DNA from: Streptomyces sp. SAI-127
Lineage (GTDB): Bacteria; Actinomycetota; Actinomycetes; Streptomycetales; Streptomycetaceae
Reading direction: 5' to 3'
Assembly: GCF_029894425.1 (NCBI RefSeq)
Contig: NZ_JARXYJ010000001.1
Span: 7,956,501 to 8,020,500, forward strand
DNA: 64,000 bases
Position numbers and translations under genes: made by a program. The notes beneath the pieces were generated by a model, which was given only the letters and a program-made list of their open reading frames with translations, searched no databases and was not told where the DNA came from. Every line of letters starts with the position of its first letter. Within the stretch, counting starts at the first letter, position 1. This document shows positions 1 through 8,434 of this stretch, piece by piece.

Positions 1-298
1 CGAGTACGGCCGCACCGACCTGCTGGAGAACCTGGTCGACCACGTCACCGACGGCGACGACCTGCTGGTCGTCCCGGACGCGACCGGTGCCTTCATGAAG
101 GTCGTCGAAGCCATTCGGCTGGCACCCGACCCGGCCCCGCTCCCGGCGACGGCCTGGCACCTGCTCCCCGACGAGGACCGCCGGGTCGTCCCGGGCATCG
201 ACGGACTCGTCGCGGCCGCCGCCGACAGCCTCGCCCTGTACTCCGAGCTGGGTGCCGACTGGGCCCGGCCACACGTCGCGAACGAGGTGAGCACATGA
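1..298 (+). CDS. Gfo/Idh/MocA family oxidoreductase, C-terminal fragment
   Basis: Only the last 98 or so residues are in the window; the start lies upstream. The visible part looks like the C-terminal end of a sugar or inositol dehydrogenase of the Gfo/Idh/MocA type (LLENLVDHVTDGD, then a helix ending in the tail EVST). The NAD-binding Rossmann domain would be in the missing part. Its TGA overlaps the ATG of the next gene (ATGA at 295-298), so the two are translationally coupled. With the following DUF6807 and GH43 genes it forms a typical actinobacterial carbohydrate catabolism block. The family call rests on a short fragment and on context. Confidence 0.55.
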   Translation, partial: EYGRTDLLENLVDHVTDGDDLLVVPDATGAFMKVVEAIRLAPDPAPLPATAWHLLPDEDRRVVPGIDGLVAAAADSLALYSELGADWARPHVANEVST

Positions 299-1140
299 CG
301 ACCCCCGATTCCCCGGTCCTGCGTGTCGCGGGCCGCCCGGTCGGCCGCTACGTCACCCGGCCCGAGCTGCCCGCCCGGCTCTCCCCGCGCCCCTACCTGC
401 ACCCCGTCACCACCCTGGCCGGCACGGCTGTCACCGAACTCAGCCCCGCCGACCACATCCACCACCTCGGCGTCGGTGTCGCCGTTCCCGACGTCGAGGG
501 GCACAACTTCTGGGGCGGGCGCACCTACGTCCGCGACCAGGGCCCGACCGAGCTCGACAACCACGGCGCCCAGCGCCACAACTCCTTCCAGCTCCGCGAC
601 CCGGACGGCTTCGTGGAGGAGCTGCGCTGGGTCGCCTCCGGAACCGAGCTGCTGCGCGAGCGCCGTACCGTCGCGGCCACCGAACTGACGGGTGCGGCCT
701 GGGCGTTGGACTTCACCTTCTCCCTCACCAACGTCACCTCGGACCCCCTGTCGATCGGCAGCCCCGCGACCAACGGCCGCCCGGGCGCGGCCTACGGCGG
801 GTTCTTCTGGCGGGCCCGCAAGGAGGAGGACGCGCCGGACGTCTTCACCGTGGACCGGGAGGGCGAGGACGCGATCCACGGCACCCGCGCCGACTGGGTC
901 GCCCTCACCGGCGCCACCTGGACGCTCGTCTTCGCCGGGGCCACCGACCGGACCCGCCGCGACCCGTGGTTCGTGCGCGCCGGCGAATACCCGGGCGTGG
1001 GCTCCTCGTTGGCGTCCGAGGAGCGGCTGGCCGTGCCGCCCGGCGAGACCGTCGTACGCCGGATCGTCACCGTCGTGGCCGACGGGCGTCTGCCCCGGCT
1101 CGAAGTGGCGGCCCTGGTACGGAAGGCGGTCAGCCAGTGA
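295..1140 (+). CDS. DUF6807 (PmoA-like) family protein
   Basis: A 281-residue soluble protein with no signal peptide. It has the His-rich signature of the PmoA/DUF6807 family (DHIHHLGVGVAVPDVEGHNF near residues 51-70, and NHGAQRHNSF near 90). Despite the name these proteins are not methane monooxygenase subunits. In actinobacteria they sit beside Gfo/Idh/MocA dehydrogenases in carbohydrate clusters and are thought to act on sugars, but no reaction is firmly established. The gene overlaps the dehydrogenase by ATGA upstream and the GH43 gene by GTGA downstream, so all three should be co-translated. The fold and family are a confident call; the function is unknown. Confidence 0.75.
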   Translation: MTTPDSPVLRVAGRPVGRYVTRPELPARLSPRPYLHPVTTLAGTAVTELSPADHIHHLGVGVAVPDVEGHNFWGGRTYVRDQGPTELDNHGAQRHNSFQLRDPDGFVEELRWVASGTELLRERRTVAATELTGAAWALDFTFSLTNVTSDPLSIGSPATNGRPGAAYGGFFWRARKEEDAPDVFTVDREGEDAIHGTRADWVALTGATWTLVFAGATDRTRRDPWFVRAGEYPGVGSSLASEERLAVPPGETVVRRIVTVVADGRLPRLEVAALVRKAVSQ

Positions 1141-2636
1141 CGTACACGAATCCGATCCTGAACGCCGACTGGTCCGACCCGGACGTTCTCCGCGTCGGCG
1201 ACGACTTCTACCTCACCGCCTCCAGCTTCGGCCGGGTTCCCGGTCTGCCGCTGCTGCACTCCCGCGATCTGGTCAACTGGACGCTGATCGGCCATGCCCT
1301 CCCACGCCTGGAACCTGCGGGGGAGTTCACAAAACCCCGGCACGACTGCGGGGTCTGGGCCCCCTCGCTGCGCCACCACGACGAACGGTTCTGGATCTTC
1401 TGGGGCGACCCGGACCAGGGCATCTTCCAGATCAACGCCCCTGAGATCAGGGGCCCTTGGACCCGCCCGCACCTCGTCAAGTCGGGCAAGGGCCTGATCG
1501 ACCCCTGCCCCCTGTGGGACGAGGAGACCGGCGAGGCCTACCTGGTGCACGCCTGGGCCAAGTCCCGCTCCGGCGTCAAGAACCGTCTCACCGGACACCG
1601 CATGGACCTCGACGGCCGTGAACTCCTCGACGAGGGCAAGGTGATCGTCGACGGCGACCGGATCCCCGGCTGGTTCACCCTCGAGGGCCCCAAGCTCTAC
1701 CGGCACGACGGCTGGTTCTGGATTCTCGCCCCCACGGGGGGAGTCGAGACCGGCTGGCAGGGTGCCTTCCGCTCGCGCGGGTTCTTCGGCCCGTACGAGG
1801 AGAGGGTCGTCCTGGAGCAGCGGGACACCGACGTCAACGGGCCCCACCAGGGCGGCTGGGTGCGCACCCCGTCCGGCCAGGACTGGTTCCTGCACTTCCA
1901 GCAGAAGGGCGCATACGGCCGGGTCGTCCACCTCCAGCCGATGCGCTGGGGAGACGACGGCTGGCCGGTGCTCGGCGACGACGGCGCCCCCGTCGCCGTA
2001 CACGAGAAGCCCGACCTGCCGCCGCAGCCGGACGCGGCGCCCGCCACCGACGACGACTTCCCCGGCGGACGCTTCGGCCGCCAGTGGCAGTGGACCGCGA
2101 ACCCGCAGCCCGGCTGGGCCACCCACCACTCGGGCGACGGACTACGGCTCACCTGCGTCCGTTCGGCCGACGCGCACGACCTGCGCAAAATGCCGAACGT
2201 CCTCACCCAGCGGCTGCCCGGCACACCCTCGGCGGTCGAGGTGGAACTGCACCTGCACAGCGAGGAGCCGGGGGCACGCGCCGGACTCGCCGTCCTGGGT
2301 GATGCCTTCAGCTGGATCGGGCTCCAGCGCGGGGCCGACGGGAGCGTCCATCTCGTGCACCGGTTCGCCGAGGGCGTCGCCGAGCAGGAGCGGGACGCCG
2401 ACCATCCGCGGCTGTCACCCACGGGACGGGCACGGTTGCGGATCGAGATCGGCGCGGGGGCGCGCTGCCGGTTCTTCTTTGACGTCGGCGACGGCCTGCG
2501 CCCCAGCGGGCCCGTCTTCGCCGCCACCCCCTGGCGCTGGGTCGGGGCGCTGCTCGGACTGTTCGCCCTCGCGCCCGTCGGAGGAGGACACGCCGGGGCG
2601 GCAACCTTCTCGCACTTCAGGATCGACCACCTGTAA
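1137..2636 (+). CDS. GH43 family glycoside hydrolase (beta-xylosidase or arabinofuranosidase type)
   Basis: A 499-residue protein read from GTG at 1137, which overlaps the upstream stop (GTGA). That start places the conserved NPILNADWSDPDV motif at the N-terminus, as is normal for GH43. The catalytic set is visible: base Asp14, pKa modulator Asp122 (LIDPCPLWD) and acid Glu183 (TLEGPKLY). From about residue 305 there is a second beta-sandwich domain of the GH43 C-terminal (DUF1349-like) type. There is no signal peptide, so it probably acts in the cytoplasm on imported oligosaccharides from arabinan or xylan side chains. The exact substrate cannot be read from the sequence. Confidence 0.88.
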   Translation: MTYTNPILNADWSDPDVLRVGDDFYLTASSFGRVPGLPLLHSRDLVNWTLIGHALPRLEPAGEFTKPRHDCGVWAPSLRHHDERFWIFWGDPDQGIFQINAPEIRGPWTRPHLVKSGKGLIDPCPLWDEETGEAYLVHAWAKSRSGVKNRLTGHRMDLDGRELLDEGKVIVDGDRIPGWFTLEGPKLYRHDGWFWILAPTGGVETGWQGAFRSRGFFGPYEERVVLEQRDTDVNGPHQGGWVRTPSGQDWFLHFQQKGAYGRVVHLQPMRWGDDGWPVLGDDGAPVAVHEKPDLPPQPDAAPATDDDFPGGRFGRQWQWTANPQPGWATHHSGDGLRLTCVRSADAHDLRKMPNVLTQRLPGTPSAVEVELHLHSEEPGARAGLAVLGDAFSWIGLQRGADGSVHLVHRFAEGVAEQERDADHPRLSPTGRARLRIEIGAGARCRFFFDVGDGLRPSGPVFAATPWRWVGALLGLFALAPVGGGHAGAATFSHFRIDHL

Positions 2637-2669
2637 CGCATCTGACCCGTAAGCCTGTTGGGAGCCGCA

Positions 2670-4643
2670 ATGACGCAGCACCTTCATAGCAAGCGCTTGC
2701 AGAGACCGGGATACGGCACGGTCCTGGCCGCTGTCCTCGGCCTCGTGGCCGCGCTGAGCCTCGGGGCGATCGGGCAGGCCAAGGCTGCCGAGAAGACTCC
2801 GGTCGACCGCTGGAGCGACCGGGCCCACGGCTTCGCCTCCCTCGCCGGCGGTACCACCGGAGGAGCCGGCGGCAAGGTCGTCACCGTCACCGACCAGGCC
2901 GCGCTGGCTACCTACGCGGCGGCCGAGGAGCCGTACGTCATACGGGTCTCGGGCGCGATAGCCGTCGAGCCCTTCGGCTCGGACATCGTCGTGGCCTCGA
3001 ACAAGACGATCATCGGCGTCGGCGACACCGGCGAGATCGTCCACGGCGAGCTCCATCTCAACCCCGGCACGCACAACGTGATCATCCGCAACCTGACGAT
3101 CCGGGACTCGTACGTCGAGGGTGACTGGGACGGCAAGACCACCGACTTCGACGCGATCCAGATGGACACCGTCGACCATGTCTGGATCGACCACAACCGC
3201 TTCGAGCACATGGGCGACGGGCTGCTCGACATCCGCAAGGACAGCCGGTACATCACCGTCTCCTACAACCAGTTCACGAACCACAACAAGGCGTTCGGGA
3301 TCGGCTGGACCACCAATGTCCTCACCGAGATGACGATCGACCACAACTGGTTCCGCGGCACGAAGCAGCGCAACCCCTCGGCGGACAACCTCGCCTACGC
3401 CCACCTGTACAACAACTACCTGTCCTCGCAGGTCGCCGACGGCGACCCGGTGTGGACGTACGGGAACTGGGCGCGCGGCAAGACCAGGATGGTCATCGAG
3501 AACAGTTACTACGACGGGGTCCAGCATCCCTACCAGGCCGACGCCACCGCCGAGTTGGTGCAGCGCGGGTCGATCCTGAGGAACACGACCGGGCGAACGG
3601 ACGCGTGGGGTACGGCATTCGATCCGCGGTCCTTCTACGACTACCGGCTGGACCCGGCCGCCGCCGTGCCTTCGCTGGTGGCGAGGTTCTCCGGACCGCA
3701 GAAGCGGATCGGGGTGACCCTGCACGTCCCCGGTGACTACCCGACCGTGCAGGCCGCGGTGGACGCCGTGCCCGACGGCAACGCCGTGCCGGTGACGATC
3801 GCCGTCGCGCCGGGTACCTACCGTGCCAAGGTGTACATCCCGGCGAGCAAGCCCAGGATTGTGCTCCAGGGGACTGGACACGACCGGTCCGACACCGTCA
3901 TCGTCTACGACACCCCCGCCGAGTACGGAGGTTCGACGGGCAGCGCGACAGTCCGGATCGCCGCGAACGACGTCACCGCCCGCCACCTCACCTTCAGCAA
4001 CGACTTCGACGAGGCCGCGGTCGAGCTGAAGGGCGAGCAGGCCCTCGCGATGAAGACGACCGGTGACCGGATCGTCTTCGAGGACACCGCCTTCCTGGGC
4101 AACCAGGACACCCTGATGACCGACAGCCCCAAGCTGGACGTGATCAGCCGGGTCTACATCCACGACTCGTACATCGAGGGCGATGTCGACTTCGTCTACG
4201 GCCGGGCGACCACGGTGATCGAGCGGTCCGTGATCCGGGCGCTGAGCCGGGGCTCGGACACCAACAACGGCTACATCACGGCCGCTTCGACCTGGACGGG
4301 CAACCCGTACGGGTTCCTGATCACCCGGTCGAAGGTCGTGAGCGACGCGCCGGACCAGTCCTTCCATCTGGGACGGCCGTGGCATCCGGGCGGTGAACCC
4401 GCCGCCGTGGCCCAGGTGCTGATCCGCGACACCGAGCTGCCGGCCGCCGTGAAGTCCTCGCCGTGGACCGACATGAGCGGGTTCTCGTGGAAGGACGCGC
4501 GGTTCGCCGAATACCGCAACTCCGGACCGGGCGCCGCCCCGAGCGCGGACCGGCCGCAGCTCGATGCCGCCGACGCGAGGACCTACACCGTCGCGAACTA
4601 CCTCAAGGGCACGGACGGCTGGGCGCCGTACGCCCGCCACTGA
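2670..4643 (+). CDS. Secreted pectate lyase (PL1) / pectin methylesterase (CE8) fusion
   Basis: A 657-residue bifunctional exoenzyme. ATG at 2670 is preferred over an in-frame TTG at 2658 because GGGAG lies 5-9 nt before it. A signal peptide of about 40 residues comes first. The N-terminal half is a PL1 beta-helix with VWIDH (Asp174) in the calcium-binding turn and QRNPS (Arg234) at the catalytic Arg position. The C-terminal half, from about residue 352, is a CE8 pectin methylesterase with PGTYR, NQDTL (Asp480), DFVYG (Asp507) and LGRPW (Arg569). The esterase removes methyl groups that block pectate lyases, so one chain could de-esterify and cut. The next gene is a sugar-binding lipoprotein. 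Confidence 0.92.
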   Translation: MTQHLHSKRLQRPGYGTVLAAVLGLVAALSLGAIGQAKAAEKTPVDRWSDRAHGFASLAGGTTGGAGGKVVTVTDQAALATYAAAEEPYVIRVSGAIAVEPFGSDIVVASNKTIIGVGDTGEIVHGELHLNPGTHNVIIRNLTIRDSYVEGDWDGKTTDFDAIQMDTVDHVWIDHNRFEHMGDGLLDIRKDSRYITVSYNQFTNHNKAFGIGWTTNVLTEMTIDHNWFRGTKQRNPSADNLAYAHLYNNYLSSQVADGDPVWTYGNWARGKTRMVIENSYYDGVQHPYQADATAELVQRGSILRNTTGRTDAWGTAFDPRSFYDYRLDPAAAVPSLVARFSGPQKRIGVTLHVPGDYPTVQAAVDAVPDGNAVPVTIAVAPGTYRAKVYIPASKPRIVLQGTGHDRSDTVIVYDTPAEYGGSTGSATVRIAANDVTARHLTFSNDFDEAAVELKGEQALAMKTTGDRIVFEDTAFLGNQDTLMTDSPKLDVISRVYIHDSYIEGDVDFVYGRATTVIERSVIRALSRGSDTNNGYITAASTWTGNPYGFLITRSKVVSDAPDQSFHLGRPWHPGGEPAAVAQVLIRDTELPAAVKSSPWTDMSGFSWKDARFAEYRNSGPGAAPSADRPQLDAADARTYTVANYLKGTDGWAPYARH

Positions 4644-4716
4644 CCTCCGGGCGCCACCGACTTCCCCCCACAGCTTCATATCTCCGCTGGAATCAGAAGA
4701 AGAAGAGAGCCGATCA

Positions 4717-6060
4717 ATGAAGATCAGTATCCGCAGAAGCAGGCGCGCTGCCATAGCCGTCGCCCTCGGGTCCGTCCTGGCGCTGACCGCCACCGCCTGC
4801 GGTGACGACGGCAGCGGGTCCGGCGGTGACAAGGGAGACGAGGGCAGCGGCAAGGGCAAGATCGTCTTCTGGGACAACAACGGCGGTGTGCGCACCGACA
4901 TCTGGAAGGAGATCATCGCCGACTTCCAGAAGGCGAACCCGGACATCAAGGTCGAGTACGTCGGCATCGCGTCCACCGAGTACCAGTCCAAGGTCGACAC
5001 CGCCATCCAGGGCGGCGGCCTGCCGGACGTCGGCGGTGTCGGCGCGGCCATGCTCGCCGGCTTCTCCGCGCAGAACGCGCTGGAGCCGCTGGACAGCCGG
5101 CTCTCCAAGTCCTCCCTGAACGGCAAGCTCAACGAGGACATGGTCGGCGTGCTGAAGGCGGCGGGGGGCGGGGACGGGACGCTGTACTCGATCCCGACCT
5201 CCGCCAACAACGGCGTGCTGTACTACCGGACCGACCTGTTCAAGAAGGCGGGTCTCGACGAGCCGACCACCTGGGACAAGTTCTACGCGGCCGCGGACAA
5301 GCTCACCGACGCCAAGAAGAACGAGTTCGGCTACACCATCCGCGGTGGCGCCGGGTCCATCGCGCAGGCCCTGGACGCGATGTACGGGCAGAGCGGGATC
5401 ACCTCGTTCTGGAACGGCGACAAGACCACGGTCAACGACCCGAAGAACGTGGCTGCGCTGGAGAAGTACGCGGCGCTGTACAAGAAGGTCACTCCGGCGG
5501 CCGACCTCAACAACGACTTCACCAAGATGGTCGCCCAGTGGGACTCCGGCACCATCGGGATGCTGAACCACAACCTGGGTTCGTACCAGGACCACGTGAA
5601 GGCTCTCGGGGTCGACAAGTTCCGGGGCGTTCCGCAGCCGATCGGCACCTCCGGCAAGCGGGTGCAGGTGTCCAACCCCGTCGACGGGCTCGGGGTGTTC
5701 AAGAGCTCGAAGAACAAGGACGCGGCCTGGAAGTTCATCGAGTTCGCGACGTCGGCCGCGGAGAACTCCAAGTTCAACCAGAACGCCGGGCAGGTGCCGT
5801 CGAACAACGACGCCGCCAAGGACGCCTGGATCTCGAAGGCGGAGCCCACGAAGCTGGCCGCCGCCGCGCTGACCGACGGGTCCACGACCATCGTTCAGCT
5901 GCCGTACTACCTGCCCGACTGGAACACGATCTCCAAGGCGGACAACGAGCCGAACTTCCAGAAGGTGCTGCTGGGTGACATGAGTGCGAAGGACTTCCTG
6001 GACACCATGGCCGACCAGCTGAACAAGGCTCAGACCGAGTGGAAGGAACAGAACGGCTGA
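4717..6060 (+). CDS. Carbohydrate ABC transporter substrate-binding lipoprotein (family 1)
   Basis: A 447-residue binding protein. ATG at 4717 follows an AGAAGAAGAGAG purine run and gives a proper lipoprotein signal: basic N-terminus (KISIRRSRR), hydrophobic core, and lipobox LTATAC with Cys28 as the lipidated residue. The mature part has the family 1 extracellular solute-binding fold (IVFWDNNGGVRTD, then EYQSKVDTAIQGGGLPDV). It probably captures pectin-derived sugars outside the membrane. No permease or ATPase gene is adjacent. The partners are either upstream of the window or the protein shares another importer, possibly the pair at 40715-42504. Confidence 0.85.
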   Translation: MKISIRRSRRAAIAVALGSVLALTATACGDDGSGSGGDKGDEGSGKGKIVFWDNNGGVRTDIWKEIIADFQKANPDIKVEYVGIASTEYQSKVDTAIQGGGLPDVGGVGAAMLAGFSAQNALEPLDSRLSKSSLNGKLNEDMVGVLKAAGGGDGTLYSIPTSANNGVLYYRTDLFKKAGLDEPTTWDKFYAAADKLTDAKKNEFGYTIRGGAGSIAQALDAMYGQSGITSFWNGDKTTVNDPKNVAALEKYAALYKKVTPAADLNNDFTKMVAQWDSGTIGMLNHNLGSYQDHVKALGVDKFRGVPQPIGTSGKRVQVSNPVDGLGVFKSSKNKDAAWKFIEFATSAAENSKFNQNAGQVPSNNDAAKDAWISKAEPTKLAAAALTDGSTTIVQLPYYLPDWNTISKADNEPNFQKVLLGDMSAKDFLDTMADQLNKAQTEWKEQNG

Positions 6061-6105
6061 CGGCTCGCGAGTTCGCTGTGCGGCCGGCCGCGGTTCGTCG
6101 TGGCC

Positions 6106-6153
6106 GGTCGCGCCCCGCGGCGGAGCCGCATATCGATAGAGCCCCGCGCCCCT
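6106..6153 (+). repeat. Streptomyces-type intergenic repeat, copy A
   Basis: The GC-rich core running from GGTCGCGCC through GCGGCGGAGCCGCA and ATCGATA to GCCCCGCGCCCCT is almost identical to the segment at 27498-27546. The more diverged sequence before it (from about 6063) also resembles the lead-in of copy B. Elements of this kind recur between genes in Streptomyces genomes (from memory). Their function is unknown. This copy sits just before the Shine-Dalgarno of the next gene. Confidence 0.75.
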
Positions 6154-6175
6154 CAGGGAAGAGAGGCTGCCCAAG

Positions 6176-6970
6176 TTGTCACTCACACGCAGACAGGTCA
6201 CCGTGGCGGCGATCGCCGCCGTGCCCGTCGCTTTCAGCGCAACCGGTACTGCTCAAGCCAAGGAACAGCGCACCCTCTACATCGCCGGTGACTCCACCGC
6301 CGCCCAGAAATACGCCGACGCCGCGCCCGAGACCGGGTGGGGCATGGCGCTCCCCTTCTTTCTGCACAAGGATCGGCGTGTCGCCAATCACGCGGTGAAC
6401 GGGCGGAGTTCGAAGTCCTTCGTCGACGAGGGACGGCTCGATGTCATTCTCGGCGCCATTCAGCCGGGCGACTTCCTGCTGATCCAGTTCGCGCACAACG
6501 ACGAGAAGACCGCGGACCCCGCCCGTTACACGGAACCCTGGACCACGTACCAGGACTATCTGCGCCTGTACATCGACGGGGCCCGCGCCCGTGGTGCCCG
6601 GCCCGTGCTGGCCACCTCGGTCGAGCGCCGGAAGTTCGACACCTCCGGCAACGCCGTGCCGACCCACGGCGACTATCCGGCGGCGATGCGGGCGCTCGCC
6701 ACCGAGGAGGGTGTCGCGCTGCTCGACATCCAGGCGCTGTCGCTCGCGCTGTGGCAGAAGCTCGGTGTCGAGGAGACCAAGAAGTACTTCAACTGGACCG
6801 ACACCGAGCAGGACAACACGCATTTCAACCCGCCCGGTGCCATTGCCATAGCGCGACTGGTCGCCCGTGAGCTGCTGCGGCACCGCGTGCTGGCGCCCCG
6901 GGACGTGCGCCGGCTCGACGCCGAGATCCCGGAGTCCTGGATCACCTGGCCGTCGTCGGCCACCGCCTGA
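6176..6970 (+). CDS. Rhamnogalacturonan acetylesterase (SGNH hydrolase, CE12-like)
   Basis: A 264-residue exported esterase. It starts at TTG 6176, preceded by GAAGAGAGG, and no other start keeps the twin-arginine-like signal LTRRQVTVAAIAAVPVAFS. The SGNH catalytic machinery is visible: GDSTA with Ser40, an NGRSSKSF block, the FAHND block, and DNTHFN with Asp213 and His216. This pattern is that of rhamnogalacturonan acetylesterases, which remove acetyl groups from the galacturonate of RG-I so that lyases can reach the backbone. It lies between a sugar-binding protein and a pectate lyase, which supports that role. The TTG start suggests modest translation. Confidence 0.87.
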   Translation: MSLTRRQVTVAAIAAVPVAFSATGTAQAKEQRTLYIAGDSTAAQKYADAAPETGWGMALPFFLHKDRRVANHAVNGRSSKSFVDEGRLDVILGAIQPGDFLLIQFAHNDEKTADPARYTEPWTTYQDYLRLYIDGARARGARPVLATSVERRKFDTSGNAVPTHGDYPAAMRALATEEGVALLDIQALSLALWQKLGVEETKKYFNWTDTEQDNTHFNPPGAIAIARLVARELLRHRVLAPRDVRRLDAEIPESWITWPSSATA

Positions 6971-7005
6971 CCACTCCTTCTTCGTTGCCGAAAGAGAGCC
7001 GCACA

Positions 7006-8325
7006 ATGAACGCACAAACATGGCATGGGCATGTCATTACAAAGGCGATGGCCGTGGCAGGTTGTGCCGCCCTGGTCCTCGCGGTCACCGGCCCCACCGC
7101 TCAGGCCAAGGGCCAAGACGTCGCCCGCGAGACCCTCGCCACCGGCGACGGCTGGGCCTCCGACGGCACCGGCACCACCGGAGGCGCGGCCGCCGACGCC
7201 GCCCACGTCCACACCGTCACCGACTGGGCCGGCTTCAAGGCCGCCCTCGCCGCCGGTGGCAGCGCCCCGAAGATCATCAAGGTGAAGGGGACGATCGACG
7301 CCGTCTCCGAGGGCTGCGACTCCCTCGCCGCGCCCGGGTACGACTTCGACGCCTACCTGGCGAAGTACTCGCCCGAGGCCTGGGGCCTGGACACCGACCT
7401 GAGCGCCGAGCCCGCCGACAGCCCCGAGGGGCTGCGCCGCGTCTCCGCCGCCAACCAGGACCAGACCATCAAGGCGAACGTGCCCGCCAACACCACGATC
7501 GTCGGGATCGGGAAGAACGCCGGGTTCAAGGGCGCGAGCCTGCAGATCAAGGCCGTCGACAACGTCATCGTCCGTAACCTCACCTTCGAGAGCCCGATCG
7601 ACTGCTTCCCGCAGTGGGACCCGACCGACGGTGCCAAGGGCAACTGGAACTCCGAGTACGACACCGCCGTCGTCTACGGGGCCACCCATGTGTGGCTGGA
7701 CCACAACACCTTCACCGACGGCAGTCACCCCGACAGTGCCGCGCCGACCCACTTCGGCATGCTCTACCAGCAGCACGACGGCGAGCTGGACATCGTCCGC
7801 GGCGCGAACTACGTCACCGCCTCCTGGAACGTCTTCACCGAGCACGACAAGACGATCCTGATCGGCAACAGCGACAGCGAGTCCACGGCGGCGGGGGACC
7901 GGGGCAAGCTCAAGGTCACCTTCCACCACAACCTGTTCTCCGACCTCGTCGAGCGCGCGCCCCGCGTCCGCTTCGGCCAGGTCGACTCCTACAACAACCA
8001 CTTCGTGGCGAACGACGACTACGCCTACAGCTTCGGCATCGGCAAGGAGTCCCAACTCGTCGCCGAGCACAACGCGTTCACGCTTCCGGCGGGGATCAGC
8101 GCGGCCAAGGTGCTCAAGCGGTGGAACGTCTCACCGCTGACCGCCGCCGACAACTACGTCAACGGCAGGCTCACCGACCTGATCGCCGTCCACAACGCCG
8201 AGATCCCCGCCGAGACCCTGCAGTCCGGCGCGGGCTGGACACCCACCCTGCGCACGAAGGTCGACCCGGCCAAGAAGGTGCCCGGGATCGTCGACCGCGG
8301 CGCGGGCGCCGGGCGCGTCTGCTGA
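7006..8325 (+). CDS. Secreted pectate lyase (PL1)
   Basis: A 439-residue protein. ATG 7006 is chosen because AAAGAGAG precedes it and it yields a clean Sec signal peptide ending near TAQAKGQ. The mature part is a PL1 parallel beta-helix with HVWLDHNTF (Asp232 in the calcium site), a DGELDIVRGANYVT turn, and RAPRVRFG with Arg320 at the proton-abstracting position. It should cleave de-esterified polygalacturonate by beta-elimination outside the cell. It is separate from the PL1 half of the fusion at 2670. A hairpin at 8341-8372 closes this part of the transcript. Confidence 0.93.
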   Translation: MNAQTWHGHVITKAMAVAGCAALVLAVTGPTAQAKGQDVARETLATGDGWASDGTGTTGGAAADAAHVHTVTDWAGFKAALAAGGSAPKIIKVKGTIDAVSEGCDSLAAPGYDFDAYLAKYSPEAWGLDTDLSAEPADSPEGLRRVSAANQDQTIKANVPANTTIVGIGKNAGFKGASLQIKAVDNVIVRNLTFESPIDCFPQWDPTDGAKGNWNSEYDTAVVYGATHVWLDHNTFTDGSHPDSAAPTHFGMLYQQHDGELDIVRGANYVTASWNVFTEHDKTILIGNSDSESTAAGDRGKLKVTFHHNLFSDLVERAPRVRFGQVDSYNNHFVANDDYAYSFGIGKESQLVAEHNAFTLPAGISAAKVLKRWNVSPLTAADNYVNGRLTDLIAVHNAEIPAETLQSGAGWTPTLRTKVDPAKKVPGIVDRGAGAGRVC

Positions 8326-8340
8326 CACGCCCCCCTGACC

Positions 8341-8372
8341 GGCCGGGGCGGAATCCAGCGGCCGCCCCGGCC
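8341..8372 (+). terminator. Hairpin terminator after the PL1 gene
   Basis: Perfect 11-bp arms (GGCCGGGGCGG and CCGCCCCGGCC) flank a 10-nt loop, starting 15 nt past the pectate lyase stop. There is no U-tract, which is common for Streptomyces terminators. It could also act as an mRNA-stabilising 3' hairpin rather than a full stop. Confidence 0.55.
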
Positions 8373-8434
8373 ACCCACCTCACCCCTCACGCGAGGCACC
8401 CCACCCCTGAGCCGCATGTCCAAGGAGCACCCGC

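Noticed and set aside
2415..5210. A 931-codon open frame on the minus strand
   Set aside because: It lies antisense to the PL1/CE8 fusion and the binding protein, has no family motif, and its codon use mirrors the real genes. Such shadows are normal in GC-rich DNA.
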